Positions 20,948 through 30,926 are shown, counted from the first letter of the stretch. The stretch is DNA of 64,000 nucleotides from Pseudomonas sp. P8_229 (GCF_034008635.1 NZ_CP125378.1:4712501-4776500), one strand, 5' to 3'. Notes: a model not told the origin generated them from the sequence alone. Numbers and translations are program-made.

Positions 20948-21959
20948 TAACCGAGCCGCAACCGTCAAACTGAACAAGGTCGACAAAGCCGCGATTCTGC
21001 TGCTGTCCCTGGGTTCGACCGATGCCGCGCAAGTGCTGCGCCACATGGGCCCCAAAGAGGTTCAGCGTGTCGGTGTGGCCATGGCCCAGATGGGCAACGT
21101 CCATCGCGAGCAGGTCGAGCAGGTCATGAGCGAGTTCGTCGACATCGTCGGCGACCAGACCAGCCTCGGCGTCGGGTCCGACGACTACGTGCGCAAAATG
21201 CTCACCCAGGCCCTGGGTGAAGACAAGGCCAACGGCCTGATCGACCGCATCCTGCTCGGTGGCAACACCAGCGGCCTCGACAGCCTGAAATGGATGGAGC
21301 CGCGCGCCGTTGCCGACGTGATCCGTTACGAACATCCGCAGATCCAGGCGATCGTGGTCGCGTACCTCGATCCGGATCAGGCCGGTGAAGTGCTCGGTAA
21401 CTTCGACCACAAGGTGCGTCTGGATATCATCCTGCGCGTGTCGTCGTTGAACACCGTGCAGCCAGCGGCACTGAAAGAGCTGAACCAGATTCTCGAGAAG
21501 CAGTTCTCCGGCAACTCGAACGCCTCGCGCACCACCCTGGGTGGCATCAAGCGTGCGGCGGACATCATGAACTTCCTCGACAGTTCGATCGAAGGCCAGC
21601 TCATGGACTCGATCCGCGAAGTCGACGAAGACCTGTCCGGTCAGATCGAAGACCTCATGTTCGTGTTCAACAACCTCGCCGATGTCGATGACCGCGGCAT
21701 CCAGGCGCTGTTGCGCGAAGTGTCGTCCGATGTGCTGGTGCTGGCCCTCAAGGGCTCGGACGAAGGCGTCAAGGAAAAGATCTTCAAGAACATGTCCAAG
21801 CGTGCGGCCGAACTGTTGCGCGACGACCTCGAGGCCAAAGGCCCGGTGCGCGTCAGCGATGTGGAAACCGCTCAGAAGGAAATCCTCACCATTGCCCGTC
21901 GCATGGCCGAAGCAGGCGAAATCGTGCTCGGTGGCAAGGGTGGCGAGGAAATGATCTAA
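20940..21959 (+). CDS. fliG: flagellar motor switch protein FliG
   Basis: FliG sits on the MS ring and carries the torque-generating surface facing the stator. The 339-residue product shows the FliF-binding N domain (DKAAILLLSLGSTDAAQVLRHMG), the EHPQ motif (RYEHPQIQAIVVAYL) and the C-terminal charged torque helix near residues 275-300. Normal length. It is followed 4 bases later by fliH. Confidence 0.96.
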   Translation: MSDNRAATVKLNKVDKAAILLLSLGSTDAAQVLRHMGPKEVQRVGVAMAQMGNVHREQVEQVMSEFVDIVGDQTSLGVGSDDYVRKMLTQALGEDKANGLIDRILLGGNTSGLDSLKWMEPRAVADVIRYEHPQIQAIVVAYLDPDQAGEVLGNFDHKVRLDIILRVSSLNTVQPAALKELNQILEKQFSGNSNASRTTLGGIKRAADIMNFLDSSIEGQLMDSIREVDEDLSGQIEDLMFVFNNLADVDDRGIQALLREVSSDVLVLALKGSDEGVKEKIFKNMSKRAAELLRDDLEAKGPVRVSDVETAQKEILTIARRMAEAGEIVLGGKGGEEMI

Positions 21960-21963
21960 GCCC

Positions 21964-22770
21964 ATGGACAAGCATGACGAGTCAGTGACGGATCTGATCC
22001 GCGCCCGCGATGTCCGTGGTTTCGAATCCTGGGAACTGCCCAGCTTCGATCCGCCGAAACCGGAACCCGAGCCGGAACCGGAGCCCGAACCGCCGGAAAT
22101 GGAAGAAGTGCCGCTGGAGGAAGTCCAGCCACTGACCCTGGAAGAACTCGAAAGCATCCGTCAGGAGGCTTACAACGAGGGCTTTGGCATCGGCGAAAAA
22201 GAAGGTTTTCACAGTGCCACGCTCAAGGTGCGTCAGGAAGCGGAGGTTGCGCTGGCGGCAAAACTGGCCAGCCTCGAGCAACTGATGACCCACCTGTTCG
22301 AGCCGATTGCCGAGCAGGACACACAGATCGAGAAGTCGCTGGTCGACCTCGTGCAACACATCACCAAACAGGTGATCAAGCGCGAACTGGCCATCGACTC
22401 CAGCCAGATCGAACACGTCATGCGCGACGCGCTCAAACTGTTGCCGTTGGGCGTGGACAACGTGCGCCTGTACGTCAATCCGCAGGACTTCGAACAGGCC
22501 AAGGCCTTGCGCGAGCGTCACGAAGAATCCTGGCGCATCGTCGAGGATGAAGCGCTGATGCCCGGTGGTTGCCGGGTTGAAACCGCGCACAGCCGGATCG
22601 ACGCGAGCATTGAAACGCGCATCACCCAGGTCATGGACAAGCTGTTCGACCAGTTGCACGAACAGGCTTTGCACCCGGCCGCACCGGATCTGAGTCTGGA
22701 CTTGCCGCAAGAACCCAAATCGGCCGCCACCCCTGACGAGCCGCTCGCGGACACCGCCGATGCGCCTTGA
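21964..22770 (+). CDS. fliH: flagellar assembly protein FliH
   Basis: FliH binds the FliI ATPase and anchors it to the C ring. The 268-residue product has an N-terminal Pro-Glu repeat ([14 protein letters not shown], around residue 35-50), a coiled-coil middle and the conserved C-terminal domain ([28 protein letters not shown]). The stop lies inside the start of fliI (11-base overlap). Confidence 0.93.
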   Translation: MDKHDESVTDLIRARDVRGFESWELPSFDPPKPEPEPEPEPEPPEMEEVPLEEVQPLTLEELESIRQEAYNEGFGIGEKEGFHSATLKVRQEAEVALAAKLASLEQLMTHLFEPIAEQDTQIEKSLVDLVQHITKQVIKRELAIDSSQIEHVMRDALKLLPLGVDNVRLYVNPQDFEQAKALRERHEESWRIVEDEALMPGGCRVETAHSRIDASIETRITQVMDKLFDQLHEQALHPAAPDLSLDLPQEPKSAATPDEPLADTADAP

Positions 22771-24118
22771 ACGCACCAGTTTCGCCAAGCGCCTGAGCAG
22801 CTACGCCGAGGCCACTGAAATGGCCGGTGCGCCGATTCTCGAAGGCCGCCTGCTGCGCATGGTCGGCCTGACCCTCGAAGCCGAAGGCCTGCGCGCCGCC
22901 ATGGGCACGCGCTGCCTGGTGATCAACGACGACAGCTATCACCCGTCGCAGGTGGAAGCGGAAGTCATGGGTTTTTCCGGCAGCAAAGTATTCCTGATGC
23001 CGGTCGGCAGCGTCGCCGGCATTGCTCCGGGTGCCCGCGTGGTGCCACTGGCGGAAACCGGTCGGTTGCCGATGGGCATGAGCATGCTCGGCCGCGTGCT
23101 CGATGGCGCCGGACGCGCGCTGGACGGCAAGGGCGGAATGAAGGCCGAAGACTGGGTGCCGATGGACGGCCCGACGATCAACCCGCTCAACCGCGACCCG
23201 ATCCACGTCCCGCTGGACGTCGGCATCCGTTGCATCAACGGTTTGCTGACAGTCGGCCGTGGTCAGCGTCTGGGCCTGTTCGCCGGTACCGGTGTCGGTA
23301 AATCGGTGCTGCTGGGCATGATGACCCGCTTCACCGAGGCCGACATCATTGTCGTCGGCCTGATCGGTGAGCGGGGCCGAGAAGTCAAAGAGTTCATCGA
23401 GCACATTCTCGGTGAAGAGGGTCTCAAGCGCTCCGTAGTGGTCGCATCCCCAGCGGACGATGCGCCGCTGATGCGTCTGCGCGCGGCGATGTATTGCACG
23501 CGGATTGCCGAGTATTTCCGCGACAAGGGCAAGAACGTCCTGTTGCTGATGGATTCGCTGACCCGTTTCGCCCAGGCCCAGCGGGAAATCGCTCTGGCCA
23601 TTGGCGAGCCGCCGGCGACCAAGGGTTATCCGCCCTCGGTGTTCGCCAAGCTGCCGAAACTGGTGGAGCGTGCCGGTAATGCGGAGAAGGGCGGGGGGTC
23701 GATCACCGCGTTCTACACCGTGTTGTCCGAAGGCGATGACCAGCAGGACCCGATTGCCGACTCAGCGCGGGGCGTGCTCGACGGCCACATCGTGTTGTCC
23801 CGGCGTCTGGCCGAGGAAGGTCACTACCCGGCCATCGATATCGAAGCCTCGATCAGCCGGGTGATGCCGGCCGTGGTTTCGGCGGAACACATGCAGCGCG
23901 CGCAGTACTTCAAGCAGCTGTGGTCGCGCTATCAGCAGAGCCGCGATCTGATCAGTGTCGGTGCCTATGTGGCCGGTGGCGATCGCGAGACTGACCTGGC
24001 AATTTCTTTGCAGCCGCAACTGACCCGCTACCAGCGGCAGGGGCTGAACGATAAAATCAACATGGGCGAAAGCCAGGCCTATCTGGAAACCCTGTTCGCG
24101 CCTGCGGCAGGCGGGTAA
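22760..24118 (+). CDS. fliI: flagellum-specific ATPase
   Basis: FliI is the export ATPase, related to the F1 beta subunit, and forms a hexamer below the export gate. The 452-residue product carries Walker A GTGVGKS (176-182), the family stretch [14 protein letters not shown] and Walker [19 protein letters not shown]. The ATG overlaps fliH. Length is normal. Confidence 0.97.
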   Translation: MRLERTSFAKRLSSYAEATEMAGAPILEGRLLRMVGLTLEAEGLRAAMGTRCLVINDDSYHPSQVEAEVMGFSGSKVFLMPVGSVAGIAPGARVVPLAETGRLPMGMSMLGRVLDGAGRALDGKGGMKAEDWVPMDGPTINPLNRDPIHVPLDVGIRCINGLLTVGRGQRLGLFAGTGVGKSVLLGMMTRFTEADIIVVGLIGERGREVKEFIEHILGEEGLKRSVVVASPADDAPLMRLRAAMYCTRIAEYFRDKGKNVLLLMDSLTRFAQAQREIALAIGEPPATKGYPPSVFAKLPKLVERAGNAEKGGGSITAFYTVLSEGDDQQDPIADSARGVLDGHIVLSRRLAEEGHYPAIDIEASISRVMPAVVSAEHMQRAQYFKQLWSRYQQSRDLISVGAYVAGGDRETDLAISLQPQLTRYQRQGLNDKINMGESQAYLETLFAPAAGG

Positions 24119-24124
24119 CCGGCC

Positions 24125-24574
24125 ATGGCCGCGAGTCGCGCCGCACGCCTGGCGCCGGTGGTGGACATGGCCGAGCAGGCCGAAAAAACCGCCGTGCAGC
24201 GTCTGGGCTACTTTCAGGGTCAGGTCAAAGTGGCCGAAAGCAAACTCGCCGACCTCGATGCCTTTCGTCTGGATTATCAGGAGCAGTGGGTCATGCGTGG
24301 CCGCGACGGGGTTTCCGGGCAATGGCTGCTCGGTTATCACGGCTTTCTGGCGCAGCTGGACACCGCCATCGACCAACAGCGCCAGAGTCTGGTCTGGCAC
24401 CAGAACAACCTGCTCAAGGCGCGGGACGCCTGGCAGCAGGCGTTCGCCAAGGTCGAAGGCCTGCGCAAACTGGTGCAGCGCTATCGCGAAGAGGCGCAAC
24501 GCCTCGAAGACAAGCGCGAACAGAAACTGCTGGACGAATTGTCGCAGCGTTTGCCGCGGCATGAACCCTTCTAA
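24125..24574 (+). CDS. fliJ: flagellar export protein FliJ
   Basis: FliJ is the stalk-like coiled coil that couples FliI to FlhA. The 149-residue product is almost entirely helical with heptad patterns (LAPVVDMAEQAEKTAVQRLG and a C-terminal stretch of charged residues). It ends the fliE-J operon; a REPIN follows. Confidence 0.92.
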   Translation: MAASRAARLAPVVDMAEQAEKTAVQRLGYFQGQVKVAESKLADLDAFRLDYQEQWVMRGRDGVSGQWLLGYHGFLAQLDTAIDQQRQSLVWHQNNLLKARDAWQQAFAKVEGLRKLVQRYREEAQRLEDKREQKLLDELSQRLPRHEPF

Positions 24575-24590
24575 GCAGCGCGGCTAAACC

Positions 24591-24681
24591 CTGTGGGAGC
24601 GGGCTTGCTCGCGAAAGCGGAGTGTCAGTCACTGAAAATGTCACTGAAACATCGCCTTCGCGAGCAAGCCCGCTCCCACAG
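24591..24681. repeat. REPIN
   Basis: An inverted pair of REPs (GTGGGAGCGGGCTTGCTC and its complement) flanks a spacer with TGTCAGT/CACTGAA repeats. It lies between fliJ and hsbA and may form an end-of-operon hairpin. Confidence 0.9.
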
Positions 24682-24763
24682 TTGAAACTGCGTTGCACCT
24701 TGCCCCTGCGTCTACCAAGTGCTAAACCTTGTACACGTTCGTCAATGACAAGGAAGCCAGTCA

Positions 24764-25069
24764 ATGTCAGTCGTTACAGAAGTCTCTCCGGATGGTCAAA
24801 AACTGACGATTTCGGTCAGGGGGCGCTTCGATTTTGGGCGCCATCAGGAATTTCGCGAGTCCTATGAGAGTCTTCCCAAGAAGCCCGATTCCATTGTGGT
24901 CGACCTGAAAGACGCCACCTACCTCGACAGCTCGGCACTGGGCATGCTGCTGTTGCTGCGCGATCACGCCGGCGGCGACAATTCGGATGTGCGGGTGGTC
25001 AACAGCAACTCCGACGTGCGCAAGATCCTCGCCATCTCCAATTTCGACAAACTCTTCGACATCAGTTGA
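24764..25069 (+). CDS. hsbA: STAS-domain anti-sigma factor antagonist
   Basis: HsbA is the anti-anti-sigma partner of HsbR in the HptB pathway. In P. aeruginosa it switches between binding the anti-sigma factor FlgM and a diguanylate cyclase, linking swimming and biofilm. The 101-residue STAS protein has the phosphorylatable serine in LDSSALGMLLLLRDHAGG (Ser56/57). It overlaps the possible TTG start of hsbR. Confidence 0.9.
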   Translation: MSVVTEVSPDGQKLTISVRGRFDFGRHQEFRESYESLPKKPDSIVVDLKDATYLDSSALGMLLLLRDHAGGDNSDVRVVNSNSDVRKILAISNFDKLFDIS

Positions 25070-25074
25070 CGGCC

Positions 25075-26778
25075 ATGCAGGCGCAAGAGCCGCTGACGAT
25101 CCTGATCGCCGAAGACAGTGCCGCTGATCGCCTGCTGCTGTCGACCATCGTCCGCCGTCAGGGTCATGTAGTGCTGACGGCAGCCAACGGCGCAGAAGCG
25201 GTCGAGATCTTTCGCTGGCAACAACTGCATCTGGTGCTGATGGACGCGATGATGCCGGTGATGGACGGCTTCGAAGCGGCACGACAGATCAAGGCACTGG
25301 CGGGGGAAACCCTGGTGCCGATCATCTTCCTGACATCGCTGACTGAAAGTGAGGCGCTGGCCCGTTGCCTGGAGGCCGGTGGCGACGACTTTCTGGCGAA
25401 GCCCTACAACCAGGTGATCCTCGCCGCCAAAATCAAGGCGATGGATCGCTTGCGCCGTTTACAGGCCACGGTGCTGCAACAGCGCGATCTGATCGCCAAA
25501 CATCACGATTACCTGCTCAACGAACAGCGCGTCGCCAAAGCGGTGTTCGACAAGGTCGCGCACTCGGGTTGCCTGAGCGCGCCGAACATTCGCTATCTGC
25601 AATCGCCCTACGCGTTGTTCAACGGCGATCTGCTGTTGGCGGCGTACACCCCGGACGGCGACATGCACGTGCTGCTCGGCGATTTCACCGGGCATGGCTT
25701 GCCGGCGGCGGTTGGGGCGATGCCGTTGGCCGAAGTGTTTTACGGCATGACTGCCAAGGGTTACGGTCTGGCCGAAACCCTGCGCGAGATGAATGCCAAG
25801 CTCAAGCGCATCCTGCCGGTGGACATGTTCTGCTGCGCGACCATGCTTTGCCTGAGCTTTCAGCGTTGTTCGGTTGAAGTGTGGAATGGCGGCATGCCTG
25901 ATGGTTATCTGCACCGTATCGCCACGGGCGAGCGCGTGCCGCTGCCGGCGCGGCATTTGCCGCTGGGCGTGCTCAGCCCGCAAGCGTTTGATGATCGCAC
26001 CGAAGTGCAGACCCTGGCCGTCGGTGACCGGGTGTTTCTGCTGTCGGACGGGGTGATCGACACCACCGATGCCGATGACCAGTTGTTCGGTGCAGAGCGC
26101 TTACAGCAACTGTTTGCCGCCAACCGTGAGCCGGACAACCTGTTTGCCGAGATCGCGCAGGCCTTGCACGCATTTCGTGGCGAGCCCCGTGACGATGTGA
26201 GCATGGTTGAAATCAGCCTGCTGGAAGCTGCGCAGGTGGTGCCGTCGGTGCCGGTCTATTCTGACAGTGGCCAGTCCTGTCCGCTGGACTGGTCGGTGAG
26301 CTTCGAGTTTCGCGGCGCCACGCTCAAACGCTTCAATCCGTTGCCGTACCTGCTGCAGTTGTTGCTGGAAGTACATGGTTTGCGCACGCAGGGCGGTGCG
26401 ATCTACAGCGTGCTCGCGGAACTGTATTCCAATGCCCTGGAGCACGGGGTGCTGGGTCTGGATTCCAGTCTCAAGCGCGATGCCACTGGGTTTGCCCGCT
26501 ACTACGAACAGCGCAACGAGCGGCTGGAGGCTTTGCAGGACGGCTACGTGCGTGTACATCTGCAAGTGCGACCGCAGGGTTCGGGTGGCTGCCTGGTCAT
26601 CCGCGTCGAGGATAGTGGCAAGGGTTTTGACGTGGGGCGGGTGATGGAACGGCGGCTGGACGGTGTCCGTCTGTCGGGACGCGGTGTCAGTTTGATCCGG
26701 CAATTGGGGCATAACGCCCGCTGGTCGGACGAAGGTCGCAGTGCCTGCGTGGAGTTTTTCTGGGAGGTTAAGGCATAA
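25075..26778 (+). CDS. hsbR: response regulator with PP2C phosphatase and serine kinase domains
   Basis: HsbR receives phosphate from HptB and sets the phosphorylation state of HsbA. The 567-residue product has a receiver (LTILIAEDSAADR, Asp57 in LVLMDAMMPVMDG), a linker coiled coil, a SpoIIE/PP2C domain (GDLLLAAYTPDGDMHVLLGDFTGHGLPAA, about 175-400) and a C-terminal HATPase-like kinase (VLAELYSNALEHGVLG, VEDSGKGFD). The ATG at 25075 is used; a TTG at 25066 in the hsbA tail is possible. Confidence 0.92.
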   Translation: MQAQEPLTILIAEDSAADRLLLSTIVRRQGHVVLTAANGAEAVEIFRWQQLHLVLMDAMMPVMDGFEAARQIKALAGETLVPIIFLTSLTESEALARCLEAGGDDFLAKPYNQVILAAKIKAMDRLRRLQATVLQQRDLIAKHHDYLLNEQRVAKAVFDKVAHSGCLSAPNIRYLQSPYALFNGDLLLAAYTPDGDMHVLLGDFTGHGLPAAVGAMPLAEVFYGMTAKGYGLAETLREMNAKLKRILPVDMFCCATMLCLSFQRCSVEVWNGGMPDGYLHRIATGERVPLPARHLPLGVLSPQAFDDRTEVQTLAVGDRVFLLSDGVIDTTDADDQLFGAERLQQLFAANREPDNLFAEIAQALHAFRGEPRDDVSMVEISLLEAAQVVPSVPVYSDSGQSCPLDWSVSFEFRGATLKRFNPLPYLLQLLLEVHGLRTQGGAIYSVLAELYSNALEHGVLGLDSSLKRDATGFARYYEQRNERLEALQDGYVRVHLQVRPQGSGGCLVIRVEDSGKGFDVGRVMERRLDGVRLSGRGVSLIRQLGHNARWSDEGRSACVEFFWEVKA

Positions 26779-26808
26779 TTCGCCGATTCTTGATCAAGGA
26801 GTGAACAA

Positions 26809-27156
26809 GTGACTGACACACATATTGATCGCGAGGCGCTGAGCGTACTGCGCGAAGTCATGGAGGATGGTTATCCGGAGCTTCTGGATACCTTCCTGAC
26901 CGATTCTGAAAGTCGCTTGGATCAATTGCAAAAGACCGCCGATGCCAAGGTGCTGGCGGAACTTGCCCATAGCTTCAAGGGCAGCGCCAGCAACATGGGC
27001 GCGGTTCGGCTGGCGACGCTTTGCCAGGCGCTGGAGTCGGATGCCAAGGACAAAAGTCCAGCGGAAATCGTAGCGCTGGTGGCTGACATCAGCAGCGAGT
27101 TCGCCGATGTCCGTCCGGTTTACGAAGACGAGCGACAGCACGCGTTGACTCACTGA
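26809..27156 (+). CDS. hptB: histidine phosphotransfer protein HptB
   Basis: HptB passes phosphate from several hybrid kinases (RetS-family sensors) to HsbR. The 115-residue HPt domain has the phospho-histidine in ELAHSFKGSASNMGA (His54). The start is GTG at 26809, placed by the AAGGAG ribosome site at 26796-26801. It completes the hsbA-hsbR-hptB unit, which lies inside the flagellar cluster in pseudomonads. Confidence 0.93.
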   Translation: MTDTHIDREALSVLREVMEDGYPELLDTFLTDSESRLDQLQKTADAKVLAELAHSFKGSASNMGAVRLATLCQALESDAKDKSPAEIVALVADISSEFADVRPVYEDERQHALTH

Positions 27157-27193
27157 CCCGTCGTCCGGCGCTTTTCTCAGGCACCGGACAAAT

Positions 27194-27210
27194 CTGGCCC
27201 GACACTTGCA
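27194..27210 (+). promoter_or_regulatory. sigma-54 promoter candidate of fliK
   Basis: TGGCCCGACACTTGCA has GG (27196-27197) and GC (27208-27209) separated by exactly 10 bases and lies about 50 bases upstream of the fliK ATG. Confidence 0.75.
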
Positions 27211-27260
27211 GTAATCCTCTTCAACTGTACCTACGATCCCAGTGCAGCGGAGACCGTGTC

Positions 27261-28643
27261 ATGCCTGCGACCCCCAATATTCTTCTTCAATCTGCCGCCC
27301 AGGCCAAGGCGCAAGCCGCTGCTGCCAAAGCGCCGGCAATGGCCGCAGATACCGGGGACAAGGCCTCAAGCTTCGCTCAGGTGTTCGCTGATCAAGGTCC
27401 GAAAAAACCGCTCGCCAGTCCTGACAATTCGTTGAAACCGGCGCGCGATAAGGTCGCTGACACCAGCGATAAGAAGGATGTCGGCAAGACGCAGTCTGCC
27501 GCCGCGCAACAGACCGTTGCCGATAGCGGCAATGCCTTGCCTGCCGACAAGACCGCCTCGACGGCTTCCGACGACCAAACTGCTGCCGACGACGCTGCCG
27601 CAGACACGGCGCAGACGCCAGTGGCTGACACTGCGGCGGTTGATCCGGCGCTGGATCCGGCGCTGGCGCAAACTGTGCAGCCACTGGTGACGACGCCTGT
27701 AGCGCCAACCCCGGTCGTTGAAACGCCGGCACCGACCAAAACCGAATCACCGGTCGTGGCCGCTACCGTCGCACCGGCGGAGATCAAAGACCCGGCGGCC
27801 TCCACCGACAGCGCTTTTGACCCGGCAGCCGATCCTCTCGACTCGCTGCCAGCATTGCGCATGGCAATGGAGCAGGGCGGGCATATTTCCGCCGCCAGCC
27901 AGTCTCAGCCCAAAGCCGCGCCGGCCCAGACTCAGGCCGACGGTGAATTGACTTCGGCGCAGACCTTTGCCGCCGGCATGGCCAGCATGCTCGACGTGCA
28001 GGCCGACAAGGACAGCACCAGCCAGAATGGCGAAAAAGCCTTCAGCGGCCTGATCGACGATGGCCTGAAAGACCTCAAGTCTGCCACCAGCGACACTCGT
28101 GTCGATGATTTCGCCAACCGTCTGGCGGCGCTGACGCAGGCGGCCACGCCGAAAACCGCGAACGCAGTGCCAGTGAATCAGCCGATCGCCATGCACCAGA
28201 GCGGCTGGACCGAAGAAATCGTCAACCGCGTCATGTACCTGTCGAGCGCCAACCTGAAGGCGGCCGATATTCAATTGCAGCCGGCAGAGCTCGGGCGTCT
28301 GGACATCCGGGTGAACATGGTGCCGGATCAGCAGACCCAAGTGACGTTCATGAGTGCGCATCCAAGCGTGCGTGAAGCCCTCGACGGCCAGATGCATCGC
28401 CTGCGCGACATGTTCACCCAGCAGGGCATGGGCCAGGTCGACGTCAACGTTTCTGACCAGAGCCGTGGCTGGCAGGGGCAGCAGGGCCAGGAGCAGGCGC
28501 AGCAAGGCCAGAGCGGCCGTACCAGCGCCGCCGGCGGTCGCCTCGATTCGGCAGATGAAGAATTGGCGCCTGCGGCTGTTGCTGAAGCCGCTGCGCAAAC
28601 CACCAGCGTGATCGGCAGCAGCGCGGTCGACTATTACGCCTGA
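27261..28643 (+). CDS. fliK: flagellar hook-length control protein
   Basis: FliK is exported, measures hook length and triggers the FlhB substrate switch. The 460-residue product has a long Ala/Pro/Thr/Asp-rich, low-complexity N-terminal part (to about 310) and the conserved C-terminal switch domain (LQPAELGRLDIRVNMVPDQQTQVTFMSAHPSVREALDGQMHRLRDMF is the recognisable block, near 330-390), then a Gln-rich tail. A second FliK-like gene is present at 50587-52167. Confidence 0.92.
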   Translation: MPATPNILLQSAAQAKAQAAAAKAPAMAADTGDKASSFAQVFADQGPKKPLASPDNSLKPARDKVADTSDKKDVGKTQSAAAQQTVADSGNALPADKTASTASDDQTAADDAAADTAQTPVADTAAVDPALDPALAQTVQPLVTTPVAPTPVVETPAPTKTESPVVAATVAPAEIKDPAASTDSAFDPAADPLDSLPALRMAMEQGGHISAASQSQPKAAPAQTQADGELTSAQTFAAGMASMLDVQADKDSTSQNGEKAFSGLIDDGLKDLKSATSDTRVDDFANRLAALTQAATPKTANAVPVNQPIAMHQSGWTEEIVNRVMYLSSANLKAADIQLQPAELGRLDIRVNMVPDQQTQVTFMSAHPSVREALDGQMHRLRDMFTQQGMGQVDVNVSDQSRGWQGQQGQEQAQQGQSGRTSAAGGRLDSADEELAPAAVAEAAAQTTSVIGSSAVDYYA

Positions 28644-28653
28644 TCAAATCAAG

Positions 28654-28835
28654 AGCCCCTCACCCTAGCCCTCTCCCGGAGGGAGAGGGGACTGATTGGG
28701 GGATGCTTGCGAAGTACGCCGACCTGATGCTTCGGCTGTGAATCCATATTCGACTCGGTCTTTCAGGTCGATGTTTGACGTCTGACACCTCGGTCGGCCC
28801 CCTCTCCCTCCGGGAGAGGGCTGGGGTGAGGGTGC
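28654..28835. repeat. inverted repeat pair of a second REP family
   Basis: The arms AGCCCCTCACCCTAGCC (from 28654) and its near complement (ending GGGTGAGGGTGCC near 28835) each contain an internal palindrome CCCTCTCCC-GGAGGGAGAGGG. They are separated by about 105 bases. This family differs from the GTGGGAGC REPs. It fills most of the 295-base fliK-fliL gap. Confidence 0.8.
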
Positions 28836-28872
28836 CTTTGACTTTAGCGTTGTCCACCACTACCGACACTTC

Positions 28873-28888
28873 TGGCATAACACTTGCT
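28873..28888 (+). promoter_or_regulatory. sigma-54 promoter of fliLMNOPQR-flhB
   Basis: TGGCATAACACTTGCT has GG at 28874-28875 and GC at 28886-28887, exact spacing. It lies 51 bases before the fliL ATG. Confidence 0.88.
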
Positions 28889-28938
28889 CTTGCCTTGCCG
28901 TGCGACTGTGAAAACCCGATTAGTGACGGATTATTGGC

Positions 28939-29442
28939 ATGGCGAAGAGCGAAGCAGCAGCTGTAAAAGACCCCGCGACCAAAGGCAAACTCAAGATGAT
29001 CATCCTGATCGTGGTGGCTCTGCTGCTGGCGATCGGTGTGTCCGTGGGCGCGACCTGGTACTTCATGCACAGTGCCCAGAGCAAGCCTGTCGCAGCGGCC
29101 GAGGCTGCGCCGGTCGGCAAGCAGCCAGCGATCTTCGAGCCGATGGCGCCGGCGTTTGTCGCCAACTACAACCAGAACGGCCGTCAGCGCTACATGCAGG
29201 TGAGCATCACCATGCTGGCGCGTAACCAGGCCGATCTGGACGCGCTCAAAGTGCACATGCCGGTGATCCGCAACAACCTGGTGATGCTCTTCTCCGGTCA
29301 GGATTTCGCCACATTGGCGACCCCGGTCGGGCAAGAGATGTTGCGCCAGAAGGCCACAGCCAGCGTCCAGGAAGTGGCGCAGAAAGAGCTGGGCAAAGTG
29401 GTGATCGAACAGTTGCTTTTCACTAATTTCGTACTGCAGTAG
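28939..29442 (+). CDS. fliL: flagellar basal body-associated protein FliL
   Basis: FliL is a single-pass inner membrane protein around the stator that strengthens torque under load. The 167-residue product has one membrane segment (about 17-38, MIILIVVALLLAIGVSVGATW) and a periplasmic stomatin-like domain ending QLLFTNFVLQ, the usual C terminus. It starts the fliL operon. Confidence 0.94.
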   Translation: MAKSEAAAVKDPATKGKLKMIILIVVALLLAIGVSVGATWYFMHSAQSKPVAAAEAAPVGKQPAIFEPMAPAFVANYNQNGRQRYMQVSITMLARNQADLDALKVHMPVIRNNLVMLFSGQDFATLATPVGQEMLRQKATASVQEVAQKELGKVVIEQLLFTNFVLQ

Positions 29443-29451
29443 GAACACGAC

Positions 29452-30420
29452 ATGGCCGTGCAGGATCTGCTGTCCCAGGATGAAATCGACGCGCTGTTGC
29501 ATGGCGTCGACGATGGTCTGGTACAGACCGATAACGCTGCCGAACCCGGCAGTGTCAAAAGCTACGACCTGACCAGCCAGGATCGCATCGTCCGTGGACG
29601 CATGCCGACTCTGGAAATGATCAACGAGCGTTTTGCCCGTTACACCCGCATCAGCATGTTCAACATGCTGCGTCGCTCGGCGGACGTTGCCGTCGGTGGC
29701 GTGCAGGTGATGAAGTTTGGCGAATACGTGCACTCGCTGTACGTGCCGACCAGTCTCAACCTGGTCAAGATCAAACCGCTGCGCGGCACCGCGCTGTTCA
29801 TCCTGGACGCCAAACTGGTGTTCAAACTGGTGGACAACTTCTTCGGCGGCGACGGCCGTCACGCCAAGATCGAAGGGCGTGAATTCACCCCGACCGAACT
29901 GCGTGTGGTGCGCATGGTGCTGGAGCAGGCTTTCGTCGATTTGAAAGAAGCCTGGCAGGCGATCATGGAAGTCAATTTCGAGTACATCAACTCGGAAGTG
30001 AACCCGGCCATGGCCAACATCGTCGGCCCGAGCGAAGCGATTGTGGTTTCCACGTTCCACATCGAACTCGACGGCGGTGGCGGCGATCTGCACGTGACCA
30101 TGCCGTACTCGATGATCGAACCGGTGCGCGAGATGCTCGATGCCGGTTTCCAGTCGGACCTCGACGACCAGGACGAGCGCTGGGTCAATGCCCTGCGTCA
30201 GGACGTGCTCGATGTCGACGTGCCGATCGGTGCCACCGTGGCCCGCCGTCAGTTGAAGCTGCGCGACATCCTGCACATGCAGCCGGGGGATGTGATCCCG
30301 GTCGAGATGCCGGAAGACATGATCATGCGCGCCAATGGCGTACCGGCCTTCAAGGTCAAGATGGGCTCGCACAAAGGCAACCTCGCGTTGCAGGTGATCG
30401 AGCCGATCGAGCGTCGCTGA
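29452..30420 (+). CDS. fliM: flagellar motor switch protein FliM
   Basis: FliM is the C-ring protein that binds phosphorylated CheY and reverses rotation. The 322-residue product starts MAVQDLLSQDEIDALLHGVD, the CheY-P binding peptide, followed by the CheC-like middle domain with GG motifs and a C-terminal SpoA domain (LDVDVPIGATVARRQLKLRDIL). Confidence 0.97.
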   Translation: MAVQDLLSQDEIDALLHGVDDGLVQTDNAAEPGSVKSYDLTSQDRIVRGRMPTLEMINERFARYTRISMFNMLRRSADVAVGGVQVMKFGEYVHSLYVPTSLNLVKIKPLRGTALFILDAKLVFKLVDNFFGGDGRHAKIEGREFTPTELRVVRMVLEQAFVDLKEAWQAIMEVNFEYINSEVNPAMANIVGPSEAIVVSTFHIELDGGGGDLHVTMPYSMIEPVREMLDAGFQSDLDDQDERWVNALRQDVLDVDVPIGATVARRQLKLRDILHMQPGDVIPVEMPEDMIMRANGVPAFKVKMGSHKGNLALQVIEPIERR

Positions 30421-30473
30421 AGCGGCGCTCTCACCCCCACGCATTTAACTGAATTGTTGCCCGCCGAGGACAA

Positions 30474-30926
30474 ATGATGAACGACGAAATGAACGCCCAG
30501 GACGATCAGGCACTGGCCGACGAATGGGCTGCGGCCCTGGAAGAGACCGGTGATGGTCAAGCTGACATCGACGCACTGCTGGCGGCCGACGCATCTACCG
30601 GCTCCCGTCTGCCGATGGAAGAGTTCGGCAGCGTGCCGAAGAACAACGATCCGGTGACACTGGACGGTCCGAACCTGGACGTGATCCTCGATATTCCGGT
30701 CTCGATCTCGATGGAAGTGGGCAGCACCGACATCAACATTCGCAACCTGCTGCAACTGAACCAGGGTTCGGTGATCGAGCTCGATCGTCTGGCGGGTGAG
30801 CCACTGGACGTGCTGGTCAACGGCACCCTGATTGCGCACGGCGAAGTGGTGGTGGTCAACGAGAAGTTCGGCATCCGCCTGACTGACGTGATCAGCCCTA
30901 GCGAACGCATCAAGAAGCTGCGCTGA
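30474..30926 (+). CDS. fliN: flagellar motor switch protein FliN
   Basis: FliN forms the lower C ring with FliM. The 150-residue product has an acidic N-terminal extension and a SpoA domain ([26 protein letters not shown] to [18 protein letters not shown]). A second ATG lies one codon downstream of the first; the GAGGA ribosome site precedes both. Confidence 0.96.
   Translation: MMNDEMNAQDDQALADEWAAALEETGDGQADIDALLAADASTGSRLPMEEFGSVPKNNDPVTLDGPNLDVILDIPVSISMEVGSTDINIRNLLQLNQGSVIELDRLAGEPLDVLVNGTLIAHGEVVVVNEKFGIRLTDVISPSERIKKLR

Noticed and set aside
18752..21055. 767-residue open frame on the minus strand
   Set aside because: It lies antisense to fliE-fliF, is rich in His/Arg/Gln, and has no ribosome site or domain. 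It is a shadow of GC-rich coding on the other strand.
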